From: Candidatus Brevifilum fermentans
GTDB taxonomy: Bacteria > Chloroflexota > Anaerolineae > Anaerolineales > Villigracilaceae
Assembly (NCBI GenBank): GCA_945877125.1
Contig: CAMCQT010000036.1
Span: 1 to 39,669, forward strand
DNA length: 39,669 nucleotides
Direction of reading: 5' to 3'
Position numbers and translations under genes: made by a program. The notes beneath the pieces were generated by a model. That model saw nothing but the letters and a program-made list of their open reading frames with translations, had not been told where the DNA came from and did no database searches. Of this stretch, positions 33,210 to 39,669 are shown piece after piece (position 1 is the stretch's first letter; the number at the start of each line of letters is the position of its first letter).

Positions 33210-34722
33210 TCAATCCTGCGTTTTGAAGTTGACCCGTTGCGGCTTGCATGATGCGGTCCTGCGTTGCGTCGGCGCGGCTAAACTCAGCCATCAATCGTCC
33301 CTCGCGCATCACCAAAATACGGTCACTGACACCAAGAATTTCGGGCAGTTCCGAAGAAATCATCAGAATCGCCATGCCTTTTGCCGCCAGTTCCCCCATC
33401 AGGTTGTGGATTTCCGCTTTGGATGAAACATCAATCCCGCGCGTTGGCTCGTCGAGAATCAAAATCTGGGGATTGACCGCCAGCCAGCGGGCGATCACCA
33501 CCTTTTGCTGATTCCCACCCGACAAATTCCCGACCCGCTGCTCGAGGTTCGCCGCGCGGATATTCAACTGTTGAATTGCGCCGCGTACCCACTGATCAAT
33601 TTTTTCATAAAGCAGGAAACCAAAACGCGACAGGCGTTCAAACAACGAGACCGATGCGTTGGAGCGCACGCTTTGCCCAAGGAAAAGCCCCTGCGCTTTT
33701 CGGTCTTCGGTCACCAGCCCAATGCCCAGTCGAATCGCTTCCTGCGGCGAATGGATTTTTACCAATTTGCCCGCCACGCGAATTTCGCCGCCTTCATTTG
33801 GGTCTGCTCCAAAAAGAACACGCGCAATCTCCGTCCGCCCCGAACCGACCAAGCCCGCCAGCCCGACAATTTCACCTTTATAAAGTGTAAACGTGGCATC
33901 CTTGAGATGCGACCCGCTGCGCAAATTATGAACTTCGAGCGCAACCTCTCCGCGCTGCGTTTCAGCCTTTGGAAAAAATTCTTTCAACTCGCGCCCAACC
34001 ATCATCTGCACAACAGAATTTACGTTCAGTTCTTTGGTTGCGGCAACGCCCACCAGTTGCCCATCGCGCATCACGGCAACGCGGTCAGATAAATTGAAAA
34101 TCTCTTCCATGCGGTGCGAAATATAAATCAGCGTCACGCCTTGTTCGCGCAAGGAACGCATGAGGTCGAACAACTTTGCTGATTCGCGCTCGCTCAATGC
34201 GCTGGTGGGTTCATCCAAAATGATGACGCGCGACTTGATCGAAATCGACTTGGCAATTTCAACCATCTGACGCTGGGCAATGGAAAGATCAGAAATTAGC
34301 GCGGTGACGGAAAAATCCAAACCCAATTGATTGAGAACGCTTTGCGCTTCGGCTTGCATCATTTTTGTGTTGACAAGCGTTCCTGCCGCAAAGAGCGGTT
34401 CGCGTCCCAAAAAGATATTTTGCGCCACCGTCATCTGCGGAATGAGCGCCAGCTCCTGATGAATCATGGCAATGCCCAGTTCCTGCGCGCGGCGCGGTGA
34501 TGGGATTTTGACTTCCTGCCCATCGAGCAGAATCATTCCCGTATCCGCCGTAAAAGCGCCGCTCAAAATATTCATCAGCGTGCTTTTGCCTGCGCCGTTT
34601 TCTCCAGCCAGCGCCAAAATCTCGCCAGGGTAAGCGGACAAAGTTACGTCTTGCACGGCTAAAACGCCAGGGAAAGACTTGGTGATATTTTTTAGTTCTA
34701 GGCGGTAGGTTTGATCTGCCAT
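33196..34722 (-). CDS. rbsA: Ribose-type ABC transporter ATPase (RbsA-like)
   Basis: 508-residue cytoplasmic ATPase with two fused nucleotide domains, typical for monosaccharide importers. Domain 1 (~1-235): Walker [17 protein letters not shown], signature [14 protein letters not shown], Walker [13 protein letters not shown]. Domain 2 (~250-508): variant Walker [17 protein letters not shown], signature [14 protein letters not shown], Walker [14 protein letters not shown]. The longer frame from 34752 starts within a hairpin, so ATG 34722 ([11 protein letters not shown]) is preferred although no strong ribosome site precedes it. It overlaps the downstream permease by 14 bp. Energises the importer together with permeases 32238 and 36644. 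Confidence 0.94.
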   Translation of the reverse strand: MADQTYRLELKNITKSFPGVLAVQDVTLSAYPGEILALAGENGAGKSTLMNILSGAFTADTGMILLDGQEVKIPSPRRAQELGIAMIHQELALIPQMTVAQNIFLGREPLFAAGTLVNTKMMQAEAQSVLNQLGLDFSVTALISDLSIAQRQMVEIAKSISIKSRVIILDEPTSALSERESAKLFDLMRSLREQGVTLIYISHRMEEIFNLSDRVAVMRDGQLVGVAATKELNVNSVVQMMVGRELKEFFPKAETQRGEVALEVHNLRSGSHLKDATFTLYKGEIVGLAGLVGSGRTEIARVLFGADPNEGGEIRVAGKLVKIHSPQEAIRLGIGLVTEDRKAQGLFLGQSVRSNASVSLFERLSRFGFLLYEKIDQWVRGAIQQLNIRAANLEQRVGNLSGGNQQKVVIARWLAVNPQILILDEPTRGIDVSSKAEIHNLMGELAAKGMAILMISSELPEILGVSDRILVMREGRLMAEFSRADATQDRIMQAATGQLQNAGLNVHE

Positions 34723-34736
34723 AATTTTGATGAAGA

Positions 34737-34771
34737 GGAGCGTCCTCGACAAAAACTGTCAAGGACGCTCC
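34737..34771 (-). promoter_or_regulatory. Hairpin between binding protein and ATPase genes
   Basis: 15-bp stem 34737-34751 / 34757-34771 (one G-U on the minus strand), 5-nt loop, without a T-run. It sits 16 bp after the binding-protein stop and 14 bp before the ATPase start. Such hairpins usually protect the upstream mRNA end, so that much more binding protein than ATPase is made. Confidence 0.65.
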
Positions 34772-34786
34772 AGATGAAAAATAGAT

Positions 34787-36550
34787 TTATTTGGTTACCA
34801 GTGAAAGCGGGACAGGAATGGCGGCTTCCACTTTTTCGCCGCTCAAATATTTGAGGGCTGATTCGACACCCAGGCGACCGATTTCGGCGGGCTGTTGGGC
34901 TACGGTGGCGGCGAGTGTGCCAGCATCCACTGCGGCAACGGCGTCGTCAACGGCATCAAAGCCGACAAAGACGATGCCCGTGCGACCAGCGGCTTCCGCA
35001 GCTTGAATCGCGCCGAGGATCATTTCATCGTTGTGCGCAAAGACAGCCGCAACTTCGGGCTGGGCTTGCAGAATGTTCTCAAAGACGGTCAAGCCTTCGT
35101 CACGGTTGAAGTTGGCAGTCTGTTGGGCAACGATCTTGGCGTCTTTGCAGTTGGCAGCCATGTAATCATTGAAGCCCTGACCACGATCACGCGCGGCGGA
35201 TGTGCCGGCAATACCTTGCAGTTCAACTACGTTGCCTTTGCCGCCAATGGCGTTGCAAAGAAATTCCGCAGCCATCGTGCCGCCGGCAACATTGTCAGAA
35301 GCGACATGCGCTACAACTGTGCCGCCGTTCGCGCCGCGATCCACGGTGAAGACAGGGATGCCGGCTTCGTTGGCTTTCTGAATGGCAGGCACAACGGCGT
35401 CGGAGTCAGTCGGGTTGATCAAAATGGCTGAGACTTTTTTGGTGATGAGGTCTTCGATGCCGGCGACCATCTTGGCGGAGTCATCCTGTGCATCCACGAC
35501 GATCAATTTCGCGCCGCCCGCATCAGCGGCGGCTTGTGCGCCGTCTTTCAATGTAACAAAGAACGGGTTGTTCAAGGTTGAGAGAACCAATCCGAGGGTA
35601 ACTTCCGCGGCGGCAGGTTCGGGAAGAGTCACGCCGAGGGATTCGGCGGTCACGAGCGAAAGCGGAACAGGAATGGAGGCGGGGACAGTTTCGCCATTCA
35701 AGGCTTTGACCGCGGTTTCCACACCCAAGCGACCGATTTCGGCGGGCTGTTGGGCTACGGTGGCGGCGAGACTGCCTGCCGTTACTGCGGCAACGGCATC
35801 GTCAACGGCATCGAAACCAACAAAGACGATACCCGCGCGACCAGCGGCTTCTGCTGCCTGAGCCGCGCCGAGGATCATTTCATCGTTGTGCGCAAAGACT
35901 GCCGCAACTTCGGGTTGGGCTTGCAGAATGTTCTCGAAGACGGTCAAGCCTTCGTCACGGTTGAAGTTGGCGGTCTGTTGGGCAACGATCTTGGCGTCTT
36001 TGCAGTTGGCAGCCATGTAATCATTGAAGCCCTGACCACGATCACGCGCGGCGGATGTGCCAGCGATGCCTTGCAGTTCAACTACGTTGCCTTTGCCGCC
36101 AATGGCGTTGCAAAGAAATTCCGCAGCCATCGTGCCGCCTGCTACATTGTCTGATGCAACATGCGCTGCAACGGTGCCGCCGTTTGATCCGCGATCCACG
36201 GTGAAGACGGGAATGCCGGCTTCGTTGGCTTTTTGAATGGCAGGCACAACGGCGTCGGAGTCAGTCGGGTTGATCAAAATAGCTGAGACTTTTTTGGTGA
36301 TGAGGTCTTCGATGCCAGCGGTCATCTTGGCTGAATCATCTTGCGAATCAACGACGATCAGTTTCACGCCCGCAGAATCAGCGGCGGCTTGGGCGCCGTC
36401 TCGGAGTGTGACAAAGAACGGGTTGTTCAAGGTGGACAGAACCAGACCAAGGGTCTTTTCGGTGGGCACAGTAGTCGCTGCGCCGCCGCAGGCTGAAAGC
36501 AGGAGGGAAACCAGCATCAGCAAACTAAACAGGGTGGTAATTTTTTTCAT
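34787..36550 (-). CDS. rbsB: Tandem-duplicated ribose-type binding lipoprotein (two RbsB domains)
   Basis: 587-residue substrate-binding lipoprotein consisting of two RbsB-type (Peripla_BP_4) domains in one chain. Signal peptide with lipobox LSAC (Cys21). Domain 1 spans ~33-301, linker ~302-317, domain 2 ~318-586. Both domains carry the same landmarks: TLGLVLSTLNNPFFVTL, INPTDSDAVVPAIQKANEAG, FTVDRG, ANFNRDEGLTVFENILQ, VFAHNDEMILGA and VFVGFDAVDDAVAAV. They are about 93% identical, differing at some 20 positions plus synonymous sites. Normal family length is ~300 residues. Both copies keep the sugar-contacting regions, so both likely bind ligand. Ribosome site TGGAGAAGAAGATA. Confidence 0.92.
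   Translation of the reverse strand: MKKITTLFSLLMLVSLLLSACGGAATTVPTEKTLGLVLSTLNNPFFVTLRDGAQAAADSAGVKLIVVDSQDDSAKMTAGIEDLITKKVSAILINPTDSDAVVPAIQKANEAGIPVFTVDRGSNGGTVAAHVASDNVAGGTMAAEFLCNAIGGKGNVVELQGIAGTSAARDRGQGFNDYMAANCKDAKIVAQQTANFNRDEGLTVFENILQAQPEVAAVFAHNDEMILGAAQAAEAAGRAGIVFVGFDAVDDAVAAVTAGSLAATVAQQPAEIGRLGVETAVKALNGETVPASIPVPLSLVTAESLGVTLPEPAAAEVTLGLVLSTLNNPFFVTLKDGAQAAADAGGAKLIVVDAQDDSAKMVAGIEDLITKKVSAILINPTDSDAVVPAIQKANEAGIPVFTVDRGANGGTVVAHVASDNVAGGTMAAEFLCNAIGGKGNVVELQGIAGTSAARDRGQGFNDYMAANCKDAKIVAQQTANFNRDEGLTVFENILQAQPEVAAVFAHNDEMILGAIQAAEAAGRTGIVFVGFDAVDDAVAAVDAGTLAATVAQQPAEIGRLGVESALKYLSGEKVEAAIPVPLSLVTK
34793..36454 (-). repeat. 807-bp direct repeat within binding-protein gene
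   Basis: Units 34793-35599 and 35648-36454, offset 855 bp, very similar but with scattered synonymous and a few amino-acid changes. The differences argue against a duplicated read or assembly error. Confidence 0.88.
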
Positions 36551-36643
36551 TATCTTCTTCTCCAGATGAAATAGGGTTGAATAGGGTAGATGGAAATATA
36601 AACGGGCTACTGATTTATTTTGTTTTTCACTCCTTTCTTAAAG

Positions 36644-37615
36644 CTATTTTGATGATCGGTTGATGGCTTTATAAAACAATAAAGCCAGCGCAATCACCAC
36701 GCCTTTTATGACCTGTTCCCATAGTTGCGAAACATTCAGCAGGTTCAAACCGTTGCTGAGAGTTTCGATGAGCAGGGTGCCAAGCAATGTTCCAAACAGG
36801 GTTCCTTCACCGCCTGAAAAACTTGTCCCGCCTACCACCACTGCCGCTATGGCGCTGAACTCATAACCCACGCCGATGACAGGCTGTGCCGAGTCAAGCC
36901 GCGCAATCAAGATCAGCCCCGCCAACGCGGAGCATATTCCTGAAATCATATATACAAAGACAATCATACGGTTGGTGTTAATTCCTGCCAGCCGCGCTGC
37001 AACGGGGTTGTCTCCAATCAAGTAAATATATTCGCCAAAGCGCGTGCGGGTGAGAATTACTGTAACTAGAATAAACAACGCCGCCGCAATCACAATCGGC
37101 ATTGGAATGGCGCCAATTGAACCTGTGCCAAGAAATCGAAAGGTATCTGGCAAGCCAGTAAATGGTTTGCCCTGGGTGTACATCAAGGTTAATCCGCGCC
37201 CGACGGTTAACATGCCGAGCGTGGCAATGAATGGGGGGATTTTTCCGCGCGCAATCATCAAGCCGTTGACCATGCCCATCAACGCGCCAATGCCAAGCGC
37301 AATCAGCACCGCTAGAAAAACAGGCAACCCTTGTTTGAGCAAATCAGCGGTGATGACCGCCGAGAGCGCCAAAATTGAACCAACGGATAGGTCAATGCCG
37401 GCGGTCAAAATGACCAGCGTCATACCAATTGCCACAATGCCGCTGATGGTTGCCTGACGCAAAATGTTAATCTGGTTTGATCCAGTCAGAAAGCGGTCTG
37501 AAAGCAGGGACAGCCCCAAGCCCAGCAAGGCGTAGACCAGCAGCAGCCCAAAACGCTTTAAGAAGATATTTAAAGTGAATGGAGCAGAACGAAGTTGCTC
37601 GACTGGCGCGGTCAT
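36644..37615 (-). CDS. rbsC: Ribose-type ABC permease (first of two)
   Basis: 323-residue RbsC-family permease. The signature is MTLVILTAGIDLSVGSILAL, followed by GKIPPFIATLGMLTVGRGLT and VVVGGTSFSGGEGTLFGTLL. Its N-terminus is longer than in the other permease (TAPVEQLRSAPFTLNIFLKR). The ATG at 37615 starts one base after the rbsD stop; the frame open from a TTG at 37627 has the GGGAG site touching it and is less likely. It differs clearly from the permease at 32238. The tandem binding-protein gene follows after a 93-bp gap that holds its ribosome site. Confidence 0.92.
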   Translation of the reverse strand: MTAPVEQLRSAPFTLNIFLKRFGLLLVYALLGLGLSLLSDRFLTGSNQINILRQATISGIVAIGMTLVILTAGIDLSVGSILALSAVITADLLKQGLPVFLAVLIALGIGALMGMVNGLMIARGKIPPFIATLGMLTVGRGLTLMYTQGKPFTGLPDTFRFLGTGSIGAIPMPIVIAAALFILVTVILTRTRFGEYIYLIGDNPVAARLAGINTNRMIVFVYMISGICSALAGLILIARLDSAQPVIGVGYEFSAIAAVVVGGTSFSGGEGTLFGTLLGTLLIETLSNGLNLLNVSQLWEQVIKGVVIALALLFYKAINRSSK

Positions 37616-37616
37616 C

Positions 37617-38012
37617 TTAAAAAACAACTCCCGATACCAAAATCACATTGGCATAGGGAGAAAATTCGCCGGTGCGTACCACAGCCTGCGCGTCAGAAGT
37701 CATTTCTTTGAAAATCACATGCGTCACAAATTCCATCGGCACATCGGGCAAAAGAGCCTTGACTGCCTTCAAAAATTTTGGGTTACGCGCCTTGACTTCT
37801 TCCGCCAGAATAACCTTCTCAACCTGCATTTCGTCCAAAATGACTTTGAGCGTTTCCACCGCGCCTGGCACGTTTTTGGTCAACGCCAAATCAATGCGCT
37901 CTGTTTCGGGCGGAATGGGCAGACCCGCATCTGCCACGACCAGCGTTTGCATGTGCCCCAGCGTGGCAATGGCGTATGATAATTCCGAATTCAATAGCGT
38001 TGTTTTTTTCAT
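37617..38012 (-). CDS. rbsD: D-ribose pyranase RbsD
   Basis: 131-residue RbsD, which converts beta-D-ribopyranose to the furanose form so that RbsK can phosphorylate it. Key His20 is in ATLGHMQTLVVADAGLPIP, and the C-terminus has the conserved FSPYANVILVSGVVF with the Tyr/Asn contacting the sugar. Length is typical (131-139). Start ATG overlaps the stop of rbsK (38009-38012, ATGA). This enzyme makes ribose, not another pentose, the most likely substrate of the whole operon. Confidence 0.95.
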   Translation of the reverse strand: MKKTTLLNSELSYAIATLGHMQTLVVADAGLPIPPETERIDLALTKNVPGAVETLKVILDEMQVEKVILAEEVKARNPKFLKAVKALLPDVPMEFVTHVIFKEMTSDAQAVVRTGEFSPYANVILVSGVVF

Positions 38013-38917
38013 TTCTGACCTCCAAGAAATTCGTTAACTTCTTTGCGCATAGGCAAGGAGGGCTGCGCCCCGTGTCTTGTGACTGAAATCGCCGCTGCCG
38101 CGTTACCCAACTGCGCGGCTTGCTCGGTGTTCATGCCTTCTGCCAAGCCTGTTGCAAACGCGCCCACGAAGGCATCCCCCGCGGCGACGGTATCCACAGC
38201 TTGCACGGAATAGGGGGGGATTTCTTTGCGCCCAGCGGCGGTGACAATCAGCACGCCTTTTTCGCCCAGGGTGATGATTAAATTCCGCACGCCCATACCA
38301 AGCAATTGCTCGATGGCTGAGTCGAGAGTCTCCGCGCCAACCACTTGCATGGCTTCGCGTTCGTTGGGGATGAAGTAATCTACTTTGGATAAGATTTCTG
38401 CGCTGAGTGTTTGAGCGGGGGCGGGATTCAACACCACCCTGAGGTTGTTTGCCGCAGCCAGAGTGATGGCTGCGCTGACGGTTTCGAGCGGGCTTTCGAG
38501 TTGTGTGACGAAAACATCCGCGTTGGAAAATGCCTGTCGCGCAGCATCCAGTTCGCGGGGAGTGAGCGCGAGGTTCGCGCCCGAAGCGACGACGATGGTA
38601 TTTCGTCCAACGGCATCCACTGTAATTAAGGCAATTCCTGTTGCTTCGCGCTCGTCCACGGTAACGTGTTGAATGTCAATTTCATCTTTGGCGGCGCTGG
38701 CGCGTAATTCACTGCCAAAACCATCCTGACCTACGCGCCCGATCATGGTTACGGCTGAACCCATGCGGGCGGCGGCAACTGCCTGGTTGGCGCCCTTTCC
38801 GCCGGGAATGGTGGAAAATTTGCCGCCTAAAATTGTTTCGCCGATTTGCGGGTGGCGGGCAACATTCACCACCAAGTCCATATTTAAACTGCCAACGACG
38901 AGAATTTTTCCCTGCAT
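38009..38917 (-). CDS. rbsK: Ribokinase
   Basis: 302-residue PfkB-family ribokinase that makes ribose-5-phosphate. Signature 1: STIPGGKGANQAVAAARMGS (~35-55); signature 2 with catalytic Asp: AVDTVAAGDAFVGAFATGLA near 245-265 (usual DTTGAGD, here AAGD with the Asp intact). Also NMDLVV sugar-binding start and LNPAPAQ. ATG 38917 shares one base with the regulator's stop (TGATG); a TTG three bases earlier is not needed. Overlaps rbsD by 4 bp. Confidence 0.95.
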   Translation of the reverse strand: MQGKILVVGSLNMDLVVNVARHPQIGETILGGKFSTIPGGKGANQAVAAARMGSAVTMIGRVGQDGFGSELRASAAKDEIDIQHVTVDEREATGIALITVDAVGRNTIVVASGANLALTPRELDAARQAFSNADVFVTQLESPLETVSAAITLAAANNLRVVLNPAPAQTLSAEILSKVDYFIPNEREAMQVVGAETLDSAIEQLLGMGVRNLIITLGEKGVLIVTAAGRKEIPPYSVQAVDTVAAGDAFVGAFATGLAEGMNTEQAAQLGNAAAAISVTRHGAQPSLPMRKEVNEFLGGQK

Positions 38918-39669
38918 CAAGACCTCGTGGAACTTTCGCGGATGATCAATTGGGTGGAAAGGATGTTGTGGCGCGGCGGTAATGATGGGTCGCTCATGCG
39001 CTCAAAAAGAAGTTTGACTGCCAGTTGACCAATTTCCTGTTTGGGTTGGGCAATGGTGGTCAATGACGGGGTGGTGTAAGACGCCAGTTGTATATCATCA
39101 AAACCGACAATGGCGATATTTTCAGGCACGCGCAAGCCAAGTTGGGCGGCGGCGCGCATCGCTCCAATTGCCATCATGTCATTGCAGACGAAGATGGCGG
39201 TTGGGCGCGGAGTTTGTTGTAGAAGCTGCATAGCCGCCGAATAGCCCGAAGGCGCATGAAAATCACCGCGCGCCAAAAGGGATTCATCAACCGAATGACC
39301 CGCCTGCTGGAGCGCGGCGCGATAGCCTGTGACACGCTCTGCGCTGGGGGTAATGTTGGAGGGTCCTGTAATGCAGCCGATAACCTGATGTCCGAGTGAC
39401 AATAGGTGCTGGGTGGCAAGCAATCCGCCTTGATAGTTTTCGGTGGTGACGGTGTCCAACTCCAGGCTGCCCATGTCGCGATCTACAACGACAAGCGGAA
39501 ATCCGTTTTTGACAATTTCTGAAATTGCTTCGCGATTTTCCCCCGCGCCAACGAAGATGATGCCATCCAGTTGTTTGTTTTCCAGTACTTCGGTATAGAC
39601 GTGTTCTTTATTTTCGTCATTTTCTGTGTTGCACAAAATGACACTGTACCCAAGCGCAAAAGCCGCTGC
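38917..39669 (-). CDS. rbsR: LacI-family regulator of ribose operon (5' end outside window)
   Basis: Partial LacI/RbsR-type repressor; the N-terminal helix-turn-helix lies beyond the window end. The visible ~250 residues are the ligand-binding domain: AAFALGYSVILCNTENDENK at the edge, LDGIIFVGAG, VVVDRDM, HQVIGCITGPSN, then the dimer/ligand region FVCNDMMAIGAMRAA, GLRVPENIAIVGFDDIQLAS and the typical tail PSLTTIAQPKQEIGQLAVKL. It is the first gene of the operon and overlaps rbsK by one base, so it regulates its own operon, probably releasing DNA when ribose is bound (family knowledge). Confidence 0.92.
   Translation of the reverse strand, partial: AAAFALGYSVILCNTENDENKEHVYTEVLENKQLDGIIFVGAGENREAISEIVKNGFPLVVVDRDMGSLELDTVTTENYQGGLLATQHLLSLGHQVIGCITGPSNITPSAERVTGYRAALQQAGHSVDESLLARGDFHAPSGYSAAMQLLQQTPRPTAIFVCNDMMAIGAMRAAAQLGLRVPENIAIVGFDDIQLASYTTPSLTTIAQPKQEIGQLAVKLLFERMSDPSLPPRHNILSTQLIIRESSTRS

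Noticed and set aside
34787-36550. Idea that the doubled binding protein is an assembly error
   Set aside because: The units differ at many synonymous positions and some 20 residues, and the linker is unique, so a duplicated contig piece is unlikely; long reads would settle it.
34791-36569. Plus-strand frames of up to 178 codons opposite the binding-protein gene
   Set aside because: They occur in both repeat units because the units are repeats; no ribosome site and low-complexity products.

Overview
The window looks like a chromosome segment of a Chloroflexota bacterium, probably class Anaerolineae. This is inferred from the gene mix (a full-length cyclic-glucan synthase, CsbD/YtxH/GlsB-type small stress proteins, LysM and YkuD envelope proteins, a ribose ABC operon), the moderate GC content and the many short hairpin repeats between genes. 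No rRNA or tRNA gene was seen, so the taxon is not proven.

Layout. 1-2104 (minus): a NarL-type two-component pair. 2253-11723 (minus): a tandem universal stress protein followed 3 bp later by a 2,831-residue cyclic beta-1,2-glucan synthase. 12061-14551 (plus): a receiver-only regulator and a cassette of very small stress/membrane proteins (CsbD, GlsB/YeaQ, YggT, YtxH, a 50-residue and a 52-residue membrane protein), with two copies of a ~65-bp palindromic repeat at 12061 and 14290. 14589-17230 (plus): a repeat-containing lipoprotein, an unknown protein, a small membrane peptide and an LSDAT/SLOG-type nucleotide-sensor protein. 17234-24206: a Tat-exported polysaccharide deacetylase, a cNMP-binding histidine kinase, LysM and PspC proteins, an M29 aminopeptidase, a receiver/coiled-coil regulator and an L,D-transpeptidase. 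24207-24740 is a structure-rich gap ending in a MerR-type promoter that drives 24741-27125 (aldo/keto reductase, F420-type LLM oxidoreductase, a shrunken alcohol dehydrogenase remnant, DUF2255). 27255-31444 is a heterodimeric ABC exporter preceded by a leader peptide and an intrinsic terminator. 31445-32237 holds a broken TnsA-like transposase endonuclease gene and several hairpin repeats. 32238-39669 (minus) is a ribose operon: lacI-type regulator (partial), rbsK, rbsD, permease 1, a tandem-duplicated binding protein, ATPase, permease 2.

The most interesting items are: (1) a complete ribosome-controlled attenuator (leader peptide, mutually exclusive stems, terminator) in front of the ABC exporter; (2) a ribose-type binding lipoprotein made of two nearly identical binding domains in one chain, in an operon that also carries two different permeases; (3) a 120-nt multi-stem folded element at 24440-24559 with no gene in it; (4) the TnsA-like remnant with possible transposon-end repeats; and (5) the paired repeats around the small stress-protein cassette.

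Large-scale logic: most of the window is about sensing and surviving envelope, osmotic and redox stress (cyclic glucan, Usp, CsbD, PspC, LysM, YkuD, MerR-controlled reductases, drug exporter), followed by a self-contained ribose uptake and phosphorylation operon.
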